From the NCBI GenBank assembly GCA_029891385.1, contig CM057228.1, positions 61,923,023-61,987,022 of the forward strand: a stretch of DNA of 64,000 bases, in the 5' to 3' direction. Shown piece by piece: positions 1-12,877 of this stretch (positions are counted from its first letter, which is position 1; each line of letters starts with the position of its first letter). The notes below the pieces were generated by a model. That model saw nothing but the letters and a program-made list of their open reading frames with translations. It was not told the DNA's origin and ran no database searches. A program made the position numbers and the translations under genes. Source of the stretch: Erythroxylum novogranatense. Lineage: Eukaryota; Streptophyta; Magnoliopsida; Malpighiales; Erythroxylaceae.

Positions 1-235
1 TCTTCTCAAGCATTAGTTATTCCTACAATCTTCTGTGTGATTTTTCTTTATCCATGTGAAATCTCATTGATCAACATTTTTATTTCTTTTATATTCTTGT
101 AAAATTATATGTGCTAGTGATTATATCTATGTACTTGTAAAGTTATAGTCAGTATATGTAGCACATTTGGTACAGAAGCAATGACATAGTTCAAGTAGTC
201 ATCTTAAGCCAAGCAAGTAAATGGCTTACAAATTG

Positions 236-434
236 AATGAAGTATAAATCCCTAGAGGTTAGATCAAATTACACACCCAATTTCAAAAATCATAAATTCA
301 CATTGATAAATCCCTAACATGTTGAAATTAACCTAAAGGGTCAGGTCAAATTGGTGAGATTGAATGAAGGATAAATTCCTAAGAGGTTAGATTAAAATGT
401 ACACACAATTTTATAAATCACAAATTTAGATTGA
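236..434. repeat. imperfect two-copy tandem duplication
   Basis: Two similar blocks, about 236-312 and 358-434, share the order 'gaatgaag(t/g)ataaat', 'agaggttaga', 'acacaatt/accca', 'attgataaat'. No coding potential is visible. The rest of 1-509 is AT-rich sequence with nothing recognisable. Confidence 0.6.
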
Positions 435-509
435 TAAATCTTTAAAAGTTTCACAAAATTAAGAAAAACACTTACCTCACTTGTCTCCAACTCCTTTTTT
501 GTGAAATGT

Positions 510-1926
510 TGATCGTTTTGCAAGCTTTACAATTTATAGCTTTCAAAATACCGCAAGTGCACGGGTCGTGCTTTGTAGTATGTGAAGGGTCGATCCCACG
601 AGGAAGGTAAACTAATCTAATCCTATGTTATCTAAGGCTTGGAAAAATTAATAAAATGAAAATAAAAATTGCAAAGAAAAGTAAATACAAGAAAGTGATT
701 ATCAAGAAATTAATTCGCAAGTTTAACACAAAAGAAATTGAAATTAAGCAACACAAAGTCACAATGAAAATTAACCAAAAAGAGTTACCAACTTATGAGA
801 GAGTGGATTTTTTCTATCATTAATGCTAATCTAATCAATTATATGTTATTGTGGTGTCGGTTCTAGATTATTGTAGAGTGGATTACTTTCTCTTGAGTTA
901 TAATCATTGAACCCTAAATCATATAACCTAATTGAATTATGGAATTTGCAATCTTTTAATTAACAAAAGACCCACAACTCTAATTAGATCTTACGCCTTT
1001 TAATTAACTACCAGGTCTCACACAGGATCTCTCTTCCAAAAATAACCGATATAATTAATCACGTGGTATATTGGATCGATTAACTCTCATTAATCTAACC
1101 CAACCATTTTTATTTAGATCATCCTCTTGGTTCATTACTGAAATATGCAAGTTCCACAATTAATCACAATACCAAATCAAAATAACACAAAACGACTATA
1201 TTAACATTGAATTAAGGAAAATCATAAAAGAAAAATTAGAACATCATCAACAATCCAAGATCCATCATCATACAATCCATCATCATCTCATACAATCAAT
1301 GAATGAAAATAAAGATAAAAAGGAGAAAGAACTTGGATCAAATGACTAGGGAAGGCAGCAACGTCGAAAGACTTGCTTCCTTTCTCGTCTTCTCTCTCTT
1401 TTCTTCTTTTCTCTCTTGAAGCATTCCCAAAAATGGTACTTTAGGGTTTCTTCATGAACCTTTTTATAGGTTTTTCTAATTTGGGCAACCCTAGGGCTTT
1501 TTCCAAGTCCTAAAGGTCTGAAATGTCCCTAAAAAAATTGAATCGGGAAGGTTGTCTGTGTTTTGTCACACAGGCCACGATCGTGGCCCTTGAATGATGA
1601 GTCTATCATGATTGTGGCTCCTCTTTGATGCTTCAGTCATGATTGTGGCTTTTGGGCCACAATTGTGGGCCTAGTTACTCCTTCAGGTTTTCTTTGAATC
1701 TCCTTCGTTGTTCTATATTTGCCCTCAGATCTGGCAAATACATCAAGGTACCTTAAAAACATAAAATTGAAGCTCAAAAGTGTTCTCTAACCCTCAAAAC
1801 ACTCAAAACACAAATATCTAACTAAATACTAAAACCTAACCTAAACATGCATTAATAATTCAATTTAACTATTAAACACGTACTTAATAACCCACTAAAA
1901 CATTATATAATCTACGACTATCGACA
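510..1926 (-). repeat. Athila-like LTR (3' LTR of minus-strand element)
   Basis: About 1.42 kb. In minus sense it begins TGTCGATAG (plus 1926 downward) and ends near CGATCA (plus 510). The end carries the block 'cctcgtgggatcgaccc' and 'acttgcggtatttt' (plus 540-610), which recurs in the plus-strand LTRs at 57385-57450, 59086-59150, 60600-60660 and 62810-62880. A palindrome cluster lies at 1573-1675. Confidence 0.8.
1573..1675. repeat. cluster of short palindromes in LTR
   Basis: A perfect 16-bp palindrome GGCCACGATCGTGGCC (1573-1588) is followed by related cores TCATGATTGTGG (twice) and CCACAATTGTGG. The copies differ mostly by C-to-T or G-to-A changes. The cluster lies about 250-350 nt from the 5' end of the LTR in element sense. 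Confidence 0.8.
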
Positions 1927-3722
1927 TCACTTAAACGTTTGCTTGTCCTTAAACAAAAAAAAAAGCAAAATGTACAACATATCAAAACACACAGCAAGTA
2001 ATGCAGAAAAGAGGCAATGACATTCAACTTCCCAAAACTAATTTAACTTCAAACATAATCTTTTAATTTGTTCTAATGTATTAACTTGTGAAATTTGCGT
2101 CTAAGTACCTTGGACTAAATATACAACTAATCCAGACCTTAATGTTAAGTTTATTCACTCCTATCACGTACACACATATATTGATAATAATTTGGTAAAT
2201 AAAAAATGTAACTATCCCTACTTATGTTTTCATGAAATTTCAATTTATTCACTAAGATCGACAGATTTTATTTGACAAAACATTGTTTTTGTTAATTTTA
2301 GTTGACATGAATCTAGCCTTTTACGTGAAGGCAAACATTTATGATGAATGTCGATCTGGTTACTCAATTAGATCATGTTTTTATTAAGCGGCTTGGTGGG
2401 AATGTCATTATAGCCTTTTTGACCTAAAGGCACACATTTGTGAAGCATGTCGATCCAGTTACTTAACTATATCACATTCTCAACTAACTACTAGCTTTAT
2501 TCATAACCCGAAGGTCAACAGAATAGTTATTTACTTATGATTTACACTTTTTTTAACTACCTCATTTCTTTAGCTAATTGTTCTCATGAAAAGGTAATAA
2601 CGATGCTACTTATTCGATTGACCTAAAATTATAAATAAATGTGACAAATTCCTAGGGTGAAAAACTAACATCATATCCTAATTAATATGTATATTTAAAA
2701 CCTAGGTCACTACTTTCATGAGCTAATAAATCTTCGCAACTTAAAAGAATATGTTCAAAGTTAAATCAATTCTGTTAAGTCCTAGCCATTGACACATTCA
2801 CACGAATCACGTCATGCATCCTAAACAAACTAACATTTGATATGCAAAATTCACATTCAAAATAAAAGCAGACATGCACATATCACCACCCTCCCCACAC
2901 TTGGACAACACATTATCCTTAATGTGAGAAGAACAACCAAAAACAAATAAGGTGGGAATAAACATAACATAAAATAACATGAAAACATAAGAACAACATA
3001 AAGACAAAATTGAAAATAGAAAGGGTTAGAACACAAAACAGTCAAGGTGATTGAGGTGGTGATGGTGTCGGAGATGGAAATTGAACGCTTTGAGCCTACT
3101 TTCCTATCTTACACTTGATTCAAAGACAGAAAGAGAGTTAGTAATCCTCAACCATTCTAAATCATAAAAACTTATTTGTCCAAATTTAAAACAAATCTAA
3201 CTACACATAATTTAAATCTAACTACTAAACGTACTAATTTATGGTCATTAGCTTGATCGTGCATTCTTGGAAACTCAACCAAGATCAATCATGAATGGCT
3301 TGCTTCCACTTGTGTTTCCCAAATTTAGCTTCATAGCTTGTAAATAAGCTACAAATTGCAAGATGATCAAAAGGACAATATTGATGAAGCTGAGAAAACC
3401 AATTAAATTCAGTAATGTCCTTTTCACTAACAAAATGTCCATAAAATAGGAAATAACAAAACTCCCTAAATCTTTTATTGAATCTAGCAGTATGTTTTGT
3501 AATAGGGTGATATGTTCTTGCTCTTCCTCATCACCCTCATCTCCTCTTAACTTCCACTTCATAAACAGATATTTTCTTATCTACTTCAAGCTCTATGTCC
3601 ATTGTCATATGTTCTTCTTCTTCTTGCTTCTCAAAAGATTGAACCACATTAATTCTCTTGAATGAGGATGGAGGGGTAATGTGTGAAGGATCCTCATTCT
3701 TTTCTTTATCCTTTTTATACTT
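1927..3722 (-). other. non-coding interior of the decayed Athila-like element
   Basis: No long reading frame is present. Two blocks, near 2320-2380 and 2420-2470, share 'gaaggcaaacattta' / 'aaaggcacacatttg' and 'atgtcgatc' (imperfect repeat). At 2880-2925 the minus strand reads as a G-rich polypurine-like run ('gtgtggggagggtgg'), typical of the 3' part of such elements. A 95-codon minus-strand frame at 3275-3562 could be the degenerate end of Gag, but I recognise no motif in it. Confidence 0.45.
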
Positions 3723-4190
3723 CTATTGGTCTTCTACAAGGTAGGTTTCAGCTATTCTATCCATTGATTCTCCTATCTGTTTCCTACTCCTAAGTGTGAT
3801 AGTCTTACATTGCTCTATTGAATTTACTTTCATGTTGTGCAAACAGTTTTCCACAATTCTTTTACAAAACTCCCTGAAAAGTTGCCCCATTTGAACCTTT
3901 AGGTTGTGAATAGGAGAGGCATGATCTTCTGTTACTTGGTCAAACTTCTCTTCCAATCTCTTCTGGGCCTCTTCCATGTTCATGAGCTTATCCATGATAT
4001 TGTCCAATTTAGAATCCCATGAACTGGACTCATCTTGCTGAAATTTTAATAGGTTTTGATGTCCCAAGTGAGTCCTTACATTGTTAGACTAAAAGAAATC
4101 TGGGTAGTTCTGCCACCCCAGATTGTACATGTTCTAATAAAAATGATGATTTGCCCATCCAAATTGTGCCTCATTGAAGTTCGCACTGGT
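3723..4190 (-). pseudogene. Athila-like gag remnant (C-terminal half)
   Basis: On the minus strand, 4190 down to 4060 encodes, with in-frame stops, text of the type 'NMYNLGWQNYPDF' followed by 'SNN', a hallmark of Athila/Tat Gag. It continues into a 114-codon frame (4067-3723) with a predicted coiled coil and 'SIEQCKTITLRSRKQI', which matches the family's conserved 'EQCK.ITLRSGK' motif. Stops at the Gln and Trp positions of the first motif and loss of the N-terminal half make it non-functional. It abuts the partial 5' LTR directly, so leader and gag start are deleted. Confidence 0.75.
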
Positions 4191-4319
4191 CTTTTGCTCC
4201 TTATAATATATTTCCTCTATTATTTAACTTTTTGGACTCCTCATAGTTGCTTTGTGATGTCCAAATTGACGTGTCTTCTACTTTGTGCTCAAACTTCTTT
4301 CTTCGCACAATAACCAATA

Positions 4320-5153
4320 TGATCACTTAATTCTCATTAATCTAACCTAATCATTTTTATTCAGTTCACCCTCTCGATTTATTACTAAAATATGCAAGTT
4401 TTGCAATTAATCACAACACCCAATCAAAAGAACACAAGAACGACTATATTAACATTGAATCATAGTAAAATCTTGAAGGGAAAGTTAGAACACCATCAAC
4501 AATCCAAGATCCATCATCATCTCATACATTTAATGGACAAAAATAAAGATAGAAAGGAGAAAGAACTTGGATCAGATAATCCAGGAAGGTAGCAGCATCG
4601 GAAGACCCGTATCCTCTCTCCTCTTCTCTCTCTCTTCTTCTTCTCTCCCTTGAAGCTTTCCCAAAAATGACAAAAGTGGAGCTCCCTTAGAGTTTCTTCA
4701 TTAACCCTTTTATAGTTTTTTTAATTTGGGCAACCTTAGGGCTTTTTCTGAGTCCAAAAGGTCCGAAAAGTCCTTTGAAAACTTAAGTCAGAAAGGCTGT
4801 CGATGTGTTTTGTCGTGTAGCCACGAACGTGGCATTATGTGATTATTCTACCATGACCGTGGCTCCTCCCTGATGCTTTTGTCACAATCATGGGCTAAGT
4901 CATGACGTCAGGTTGCTCCTTTGAGTTTTCTCTAAATCTTCTTCGTTCTTCTATATTTGCCGACTAGCAAACACATCAAGGCACCTCAAAAATATAAATT
5001 TGAAGCTTAAAGTTTTCTCTAACCCTCAAAATACTCAAAACACAAATATCTGACTAAATAACTGAAACCTAACCTAAACATGCATTAATAATTCAATTTA
5101 ACTACTAAATATATACTAAACTACCCACTAAAATATTATATAGTCTACGACTG
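4320..5153 (-). repeat. partial Athila-like LTR (5' LTR of minus-strand element)
   Basis: Colinear with about 1075-1918: both carry 'ctcattaatctaacc', 'aacgactatattaacattga', 'caacaatccaagatccatc' and end with 'ctacgact'. Missing are the TGTCGATAG end and the U5-side third. A degenerate palindrome cluster (ccacgaacgtgg, ccatgaccgtgg, gtcacaatcatggg) lies at about 4815-4895. Confidence 0.75.
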
Positions 5154-5253
5154 TTATGAACTAACATTAAAACAAAATTCTCTCTCCCACTCCTTTGTTA
5201 CGGATAGCTCCCTCTAGGTCCTTTATCACAGGCAACCTCCACTCCTTTATTAT
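5154..5253. other. short unique spacer
   Basis: About 100 bp between the truncated Athila-like LTR and the left target duplication (ATTAT, 5249-5253) of the next element. Nothing recognisable. Confidence 0.5.
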
Positions 5254-5642
5254 TGTAACACCCCATTCCCACGTGACCCGAACCCGATATCATTGGTGAT
5301 ATCCGAGTCCGTGCCCCGCGAGGGTGGCGTACTACATCAATCAGTAAAACTCGGTATACAATTTTTTTTATTGAAATACATTCCACGTTAAAAGGAAGTA
5401 GTTTCAGTTATTACACATTCGCGCGAAACAAGCAGCAAACAGTAGTAAATCTTTGCAGTTATAGGTATTACTATCATTTAGCAATACTTTACAAGAACCA
5501 TGAAATACAAATGCAAATCAGTTTACAACGATTGCGGAATACAATTATGAGACACTAATGCAGACGTGAACTGATCCCGACCTCTATTCTTCACTTGCCT
5601 ACAGTAGACATACTCCCGTGACGAACGGGGTACTCTTCAAGT

Positions 5643-5713
5643 CCTGAAAAATAGATTGCAATTTTGGATGAGTTTGCGAACTCAATGAGGAACCATCATC
5701 GATGGTTCTCTCA
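5643..5713 (-). other. leader hairpin pair next to a pyrimidine-tract/CAG site
   Basis: In plus coordinates: 'cctgaaaaat' (minus: pyrimidine tract then CAG) at 5643-5652. Then TGAGTT-TGCG-AACTCA (5669-5684). Then a second hairpin at 5686-5713 whose arms are TGAGGAACCATC and GATGGTTC(T)CTCA around an ATC loop. The same arrangement occurs at 13270-13341, 43228-43292, 50266-50330 and 52882-52951. No function is known to me. Confidence 0.65.
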
Positions 5714-5910
5714 ATTCATGCATCACATAATCAATTCACAGTAATAAGGCAATTGCAGTAATACTACGATCTCTGATACACGATAATATCTGATCACAAT
5801 ACAAGAAACCCATTTGGGTATTGGTCCGAGAATGATGCAATGCATATGTGACTCTTTTTCGGTTTAATTACGGTGTTGTGACCGAAGCGTAAGCGATATT
5901 GATGATCGAG

Positions 5911-5947
5911 AGAGCGCGTCTGGGAGAATTATCTCCCTTCAAGCTCT
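5911..5947 (-). other. two-tier hairpin with GGGAGA stem
   Basis: Inner stem GGGAGA/TCTCCC (5922-5927 with 5932-5937) lies inside an outer stem AGAGC/GCTCT (5911-5915 with 5943-5947). Hairpins in the same relative position, with the string GGGAGAA in the loop, occur at 19246-19282 and 43527-43575. Confidence 0.55.
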
Positions 5948-6077
5948 AGGCTCGTTTCAGTATTTCAAGCTCTAGGCTCGTTTCAGTATCAGTGGCGACT
6001 CGGTTTATAATTTTCCTTTATCAGTTTATGCATCTGTGTATGAATGCACATGCCCAGTTACAACATTCCCATAAACA

Positions 6078-6192
6078 GTTAACCATTCATAGTCATGTAC
6101 AGTCAATTAACAGTCAGTATGCTCAAGTAACAGTCCATAATTCACAACAATGAACAGTTCATATTTGACAATCAATCACAGTCAGGCAGACA
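6078..6192. repeat. cluster of ACAGT motifs in LTR
   Basis: ACAGT occurs six times at roughly 15-30 nt intervals (ACTGT in element sense). The cluster is preserved in the other LTR at about 13690-13810, with one copy changed to ACCGT. Confidence 0.6.
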
Positions 6193-6724
6193 GGCCACAC
6201 AATGTACACATTCCTAGTCCCGCCATTATCTCCATATTTGACAAGTAATAATTGAGAAACTCATCTAGGTTACTCACCTATTACTTCCGAGCTAATGCCA
6301 GGAAGTCTCTGCTACGTCGGTCGATCGACGCTCCAGTTGTGTCGCTATAAGAATCAGAGAATAAAACAATCACTAAATATCCAATCCGAGTTAGTTAATG
6401 ATGCACATGTAGGTGAAAATGCATGTTCATGAGATTCCCGACCCTAATCCTATTTTTTTTCATCAGAAAAATCCGTTTAAAAATTAGAAATCCAATGGCA
6501 CTGACGGCGCTCAATTTGGACCTCTATAAGTCCCAAATTAAATAAAACAGTGATGAAATACCCATTTCCCGGACACCCGTCAATTTCCCGTCCAAAAATT
6601 TCCAATCTCTCATAAAATGAAATTAAATATTCAGTGAATCCGATACCTCAAGAATCAGGTCAATCGGACGTCGGACGGAAAAGATTTAAGCAAAAGACCA
6701 CAAAAAATCAAATAAAATAATTAC

Positions 6725-6744
6725 TATATATATATATATATATA
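6725..6744. repeat. TA dinucleotide run
   Basis: A short (TA)n tract in the 3' LTR. The matching place in the 5' LTR has expanded to two tracts (14347-14366 and 14408-14453). Confidence 0.9.
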
Positions 6745-6796
6745 AGCCCTTATTTCCTTCTCTTTTTCCCTTTTTCCTGTCTGACATTCTAACTAG

Positions 6797-7640
6797 CATA
6801 TCTCTTTATACACAATTCAGAAAATTACAAACCATACCTCGTTGGAAAGATCATGAAACCCTCTACAAGTTTTATGAAGACTATAAAAATCAAATTTACC
6901 CCTAAGAGTGTCAAAAATTCAATTGAAACTTCTGCCCATTCAAAACCTATCAAAACAGAACAGTACTTGGTAAATTCAGTAACTTCCATTCTCTTTAGTA
7001 AAAAATTACACAATAAATATGCTCAAAAATATCACAATGTTTTATACAACTTTCATCAACAAACCAAAATCAAATTCAATTGTTAACTAGGTCAAATAAT
7101 TCAATCAATGATGCTGTCCCAGAAATCACCCAATATGGACAGTAATGTTCTATCAAGCATAACTCCCTGTACACAAGTCAAAAAAATAACTACCTTATAT
7201 CATTGGAAAGATAAAACCACATACTTCAAGTTTCATGAAGAGCTTAAGAGCCAATTCCATCTCTAACCAATTCAAAAATGCCAAACAAGTTTCTGCTGAT
7301 CAGGGCAGTTAATAACCTAATGCAGATTCAGTGTTTGAAAACTCATAACTTCCAAATATGATCTCTAAAAATCATATGCTATATACCATTTTCAAGATCA
7401 ATGTTTCCTATACAACTCTTCAGAAGGTCACTCAAGCCAATTCAATTCACAAAAATTGATAAAATTGCTTCCAATCAGAATGCTCACAAAACTGACATTT
7501 CAGCTAGGTTTCACTAAAATGCATTTTACCAGCCAATAGTCATCAATGCATATCTCCCAATATACATATCGAAAAATTGCAAAATCAGTGGTAATGGAAA
7601 GATAACTTGATAAGCTTCAACTTTCATCTAGACCATTTTC
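6797..7640. repeat. four diverged copies of an ~85-nt motif inside the LTR
   Basis: Blocks starting near 6797, 7157, 7343 and 7547 each read roughly 'cata(t/a)ctcc', then a spacer, 'ttggaaagat', then 'aagtttcatgaaga'. Related blocks occur in other LTR families here (17700, 18233, 54942). Confidence 0.55.
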
Positions 7641-9074
7641 CCTAATTCCTTCTCAATTAATTTAAAAAAATCATCAAAACTCCTAGGTCAACAATCTGGA
7701 TACTGTTCACATAAGTCCCAGCAGTAACTTTCCAAGCCAAATTTCAACCCCTTAAGGCTAAAATTAGACAATACCTATTTCACACAAAAATGTAGCCAAC
7801 AAACCAAAGTTTCATTTGGAACAAACCGCACCTCATTTGCACAACCACTCAATTCGTTATAGCAAAAACACTAAACCATGTACAAATGACAATTTCCAGC
7901 TTTGATTCTCAATTCAATTCCTTTCTTTCCAATGTCAATTCTACTTCACTTAGCACTCAATTTACCTTCCTATTCAACCAAAATTTCATCAAACACTTCA
8001 CCTCAACATAACCTATAAAATTTCAGCATCATATTCAATCATTTTCTTTTAAGTATTAATCTTCTAACCTTACTTAAATCACTTTAAAAACCACAATTCA
8101 CACACTAATCATCTTAACTTATTTATGTCTTACACAAACATACCCAACAATTCAACCCATAGGTTTCATGACCTTCATGCATCATACATCATATATAATG
8201 AACAATTACTTCCAATCAAAGCAACTAACTACTAATTCATTCATGAAATACATAAGTAAACCTTAAACCATACACTTACCTAATCAAAGCTTCCAACTCT
8301 TCAATTCTTCAACTATTTTACTTCCTCTACTTAATCCTCATGCATGGTGATTATGGAAAGAAGATAGAGGGCTTAAGCTTTCAAGCATGAAAGGGAAGCA
8401 CTAAGGTAGGAGAAGGGTGATTTAGCTAAAGCCAAAGGAAAAACCCAATGAAAAAGATGAAGGGAGAGTTTCGGATGTAATGAAGAAATAAACAAGAATT
8501 TGATCTTTTTCACTCCTTTTATCAATGAAGTTGCCGAAATCATGGCTAGGAACAAGACAAAAACATTAAAACTCTTTAGGACACTTGGCCATTGGAGGAG
8601 AAGTGAGGAAAAGTCAAACCAGCATTCCAATTTTTGAAAAAAATACAACAATTACCAAGCAATTCAAGCCAATTTCGGTTCCAACAAATTTTAAGGATCC
8701 ACTTTTGGGTCCCACCAAAATAATTAATAGTTTAGTACCAAATAACAGTAGAAAATCAACCGATTCGCCACTTGGCGATTTTTTTCCTGTCCAGGAATTT
8801 TCTCCGAAAAATTCCAGAAAAATTCCTAAAAATATAAAACACTCAATGGCGCACTCAGAACAATTTTTCAAACCCAATAACCACGTTAATCACAATAAAA
8901 TTGCAGTAGGCACATCTACCGGGAATGTCATGTATGCATGTACCGAAATTTGCATGTGCACAATTTTACTGTTTACTAATACTAGTATACATGAACAATA
9001 TTAATTAATCCCTATCAATCTTATCCTATGAAAATTTACTCTTTTACCCTTCCTATCAGGGGTGGGATGTTACA

Positions 9075-9092
9075 ACTCCCCCCTCCTTATAA
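9075..9092 (-). other. polypurine tract of the LARD-type element
   Basis: Minus sense reads 'ataaggaggggggagt' directly before the LTR. This is the expected plus-strand primer position and it fixes the element's orientation. Confidence 0.8.
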
Positions 9093-12000
9093 AAATTTCG
9101 TCCTCGAAATTCTCAGTCAACGGTTCACTATGACAGTTATCAAATGACCTTACATGTCCCCTACACTTTTCCACTCAATGCTTCATTTTCCGAAAGGTCA
9201 CAGTAACCACACTCAGTCAGTTGTTCAGTCACTTATTTGACTAACTCATTATCACTCATCACAGTAGACGGATTCAACAAGACTGTCAGTTGGCGATCTC
9301 ACTCTCTTAACTATCTCACTTGTCATTTCCAAAGCAGCCACTACCTTTATTTCTGATGCTATGACTCAGTTCATTATTTCCGAACCTGTTCACTCATCAC
9401 GTTTTATCAATTCAATATCTTTTTCTCACTATACCATCCAATGCTTTTTTCTCACTATATAAACTTATTCCAATAACTTCATTAATACCCTTCTTGCCAA
9501 TTCTGCGTATACTTAGTCACGCTCTCGTCTGCGACGCTTCCCTTTCCTTTGGTACCGACACAGTGGCACTTATCTCTATTTTTCACTATAACCGGTGGTA
9601 GTCCACCGAACGTATTTATCCCTCCTATTACAGTGACTCTTAGTCCATATTCAGTGTTCTTTTGACATTTCACTGTTCTATATGCATTTAATTCTTTTTC
9701 ATTAGTCCGATCCTGATCCACTCCAGCTATCCCATGCAGTTTTCCTAAGCCCTTTCCTTTGTTTCACTCATCACAAGCATCTCGACTCACTGTTGGTCTT
9801 TACCTCTTATTAGGCATTTTTTTTCTGTGTAATACAAGCGTGTACAATTCCATCTTGTGCTCACCATTAGTTCTATAATCATTCAGTCAAAACTATATCA
9901 TGAGGTTATAATCCTCTATAGTCCAAATACTTAAGCACTTTTCTTATTGAACATTCAAACCTCTATGCACTTGAATCTATAACCACTTCATTCTATACCC
10001 ATATTTATTCAATTTCACTTTCGCATATACTTACTAGAATGTCTAGCTTTAACTGTTCACTTTCTTGTTCTAACACTTTTTGTCGGGTACACATACTTCT
10101 TCTTTGAAGCATGCAATATTGTTTTTTTTTTCCGATTTCACTCGCATATTCAATCTCATCATAGGACTCACTACTTTAACTCCTGCACTCTTAACCTTTC
10201 TTACCTTTATCCAGTATCACTAGATCTACAACTTCAATTTTCCAGTAACACTTCACAATTACCCATAATCTACTTAACATTCTTTGGAAATCTCAATATC
10301 TGTAATTGATCTGTTCATTGCAGCATTATCTGTTCATTGTCGGTATAGTAATCATTTATGCCCATCTTTTTCCTTGAATAAACACAATGTATCCTTATAG
10401 GAATCTAAGGTTTCCAAGACTTTAAACAATTGCGTTCATAACACCAATACCATTTATCAAGGTTAATTCAATTTATCTTATACCGTTTTAACATAATGTC
10501 TCAGTTCATCACACACTGCCCACTCTCCAAGGGTATACTTATCATCAGTATCTAATTCCTCAATTATTCATATAGTTCTTTTTACTTTTCACTGTTCAAC
10601 ACTTTCAAACACATTTCGTCTATAAACATAGTCACTACCACTTGCTTACCTCACATAATTCCCTATTAGAGTCTTGTTGACTTTACCATACATCATTCAA
10701 CTTTTTCATTGAGTCCACAAGTAGTGTATTTGCAATCCCTTTATGAAGGTAACACTACATCACGTCATTGTCAGTTTCCCTTTAGGACTTCTTGTCTCTA
10801 CTCCATTTTTTTTTCTTTTCAATTGATTTCCTGTCATTCACATCAACATATGCCAATACCTAGTCATCCGTACTTGGACTTCCATAAATTCCACTTTATT
10901 TGAGTATTTCACTTCGTAGTTCGGGACTATTTTCTTCTTAGTTTCAAATCAAGATTTCTCAACAGTTTTGCATCACATATGGAGATCTATTCACTTTACA
11001 TTGCAATAGAATCACCTCAAATTAAAATTTCACTTACGTAGTTGGATACTTTACATTTCCGTACATACAATACAAATAACCTCAGTCGTATATTTCACTT
11101 GTTATGTCTAAATCTCCTCTTGAGATATAACTCAATTTCACTTTTGATTTCGTCCGTACTTCTTTTCGTTTGACCATTAGTCTTGCTACCATCATTATAC
11201 TGTTCACGAAAGTCTCATAAGCCAATTAGTGTCCCTAATTGCTTTTCAATCATTCTTAACTATACGCACTATTTCAGTCAAAACAATGTTATGCCATAAT
11301 TGAAAAGATCAAAACATTCCTTGCACTAAGGTTCCCTGTGACACTAAACACTTTCGTTAACACTTATTTTTTAAACTACACATCACCGGAGACCAAATAG
11401 GAACTTATACTATTAAACATTCCACAAAACTCCTTTCTGGTTATACTGATCCTCAAATAGAGGACTGATGCCATTATCATTCTTCATTTCCTCTCATACA
11501 AGTACACTCAGTCCTCTTATGTCCTACTTTAACCCATTATGAACTTTACACTTATAGCCACTCATAGTAGCACATATTTAATCATTCACCGATCATCTCC
11601 TCTCTTATTTCCATGTATCTTTCACATACGTTTCATTAATCATGATCAACTTTACTGTCCAATAGATACTCCCAACGGTAAATCAACTTAAATGCGACAA
11701 CTCTTTTCATATATTACTATCATTGTTTCATTTTTTTTTCTAGTTTCATTCCCATATCATTCATGTATCAGCTTGACCTTTTAAGATCATATCCACTTGG
11801 CTTATACAATGTCATCGCATTATTGCTACGTCTCTCTTTATTTTCCTCAAACAATCCACGATAGGGTATTCACATTGATAGTACATTCGGGGATATGTCC
11901 CCAACCATAACAAAATTATAGATACTCCACTGTATCTCTATCTATTTACCCATCCATTTACCATTTCTGTGTCCATATACATCCTTTTAACCAATCTCGA

Positions 12001-12865
12001 ATTTCCCGAAACCCAATCAGTAGAAAATTGTCAGTCTGTCTTTTTCCCCTACGATCTTATTATACTGATTTCCAAACTCTTAGCACTATATTCACATACC
12101 CATTTTAGTCTCAAGCTTATGCGCTCATGATCACAACCATTTCACGAGTTCATTTCAGTTTGTCTGTACACTTTTATCTCATCATTTTTACTTTTTCTTA
12201 CCCTACTAGGTACTTTGTTCTTTCAGTTCTTTCAGTTCTAGGTAGATTGTTACGGTATAATATTGACCTTATTACAATCTCACTATCATCATCTATCTCT
12301 GATATCTATTGATATCGAACACAAATGCAGTGAATCAATATCTGCCTGATCAGACCATCTACGTTTTACTCAGTTCCAATGTTTCCCATTTCATCGCATC
12401 TACAGTCAGAACTCTAATTCTCTAATCATCCCGGACTTTTCATCTCACTTATTCCTACTATAACTAGTATGCTTCTCATATCTCCAGTGGACCTCTCCAA
12501 GTTCTAAACATATTCGTTTTCTGTCGCCGTAATATTGCCACATTAATCAGGGGACTCAGTTTGATATCAGTTCTTTCCTTAATCAGTCTAGGCCAACATA
12601 GTCATTCTAACCACAGTACATTATAATTCTCATTATCGATGTTTCCTTTTTCCCCTTCCCAATTGCTCATACCCTTTCATGGGTATACATTCTGATACAT
12701 TCTCATTTTTCTCACACTTAATCACATAACACATGTTCACACGTAGGATTTCTACTCGTGCGACTCAGACTGGGGATCAGTTGCTATGGTCTGCAACGAC
12801 ACAACTCAAATGCATGCAACCTAACCTATGTTTCAGACTGTGCCTAGATAAATTCGTACTTCTGG

Positions 12866-12877
12866 GCTCTGATACCA
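12866..12877 (-). other. primer-binding site, initiator tRNA-Met type
   Basis: Minus sense TGGTATCAGAGC lies six bases inside the LTR that begins at 12884. It is a perfect match to the usual plant retrotransposon primer site. Confidence 0.9.

Larger units (their letters stand above)
510..5153 (-). mobile_element. degenerate Athila-like Ty3/gypsy element, internally deleted
   Basis: The region has two direct copies of an LTR (510-1926 and a partial one at about 4320-5153) around a short interior holding a gag remnant on the minus strand. At the 3' LTR boundary (1927-1950, minus sense) the text 'aaggacaagcaaacgttta' precedes TGTCGATAG. This matches the boundary of the plus-strand relative at 42790-42831 (gaagacaaacaaaa, then TGTTGATAG). 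No protease, RT or integrase reading is visible, so most of pol is gone. The outer end at 5153 is truncated and I found no target-site duplication. Athila-like placement rests on Gag motifs and is approximate. Confidence 0.75.
5254..9074 (-). repeat. 3' LTR of the LARD-type element (3821 bp)
   Basis: Direct repeat of 12884-16774, nearly colinear over its length. It has TG/CA ends within the inverted pair TGTAACA/TGTTACA. Near its U5 end a hairpin GATATCA-TTGG-TGATATC lies at about 5287-5304. Minus-sense leader hairpins lie at 5669-5713 and 5911-5947. A 25-bp tandem duplication (tcaagctctaggctcgttt...) at about 5939-5988 is altered in the other LTR. Reading frames inside the LTR (for example 8585-9004) are not genes. 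Confidence 0.9.

Noticed and set aside
6825..7086. overlapping frames on both strands, repeated at 14530-14791
   Set aside because: Present only because the LTRs are duplicated; AT-rich, no motif, and the similarity is that of the whole LTR.
8585..9004. 139-codon frame inside the LTR
   Set aside because: Its twin in the other LTR (16284-16538) is frameshifted, no protein motif is visible, and it lies wholly in a repeat.
9482..9721. 79-codon minus-strand frame in the LARD-type interior
   Set aside because: No match to Gag, protease or any retroelement motif I can recognise; the length is within chance for the region.
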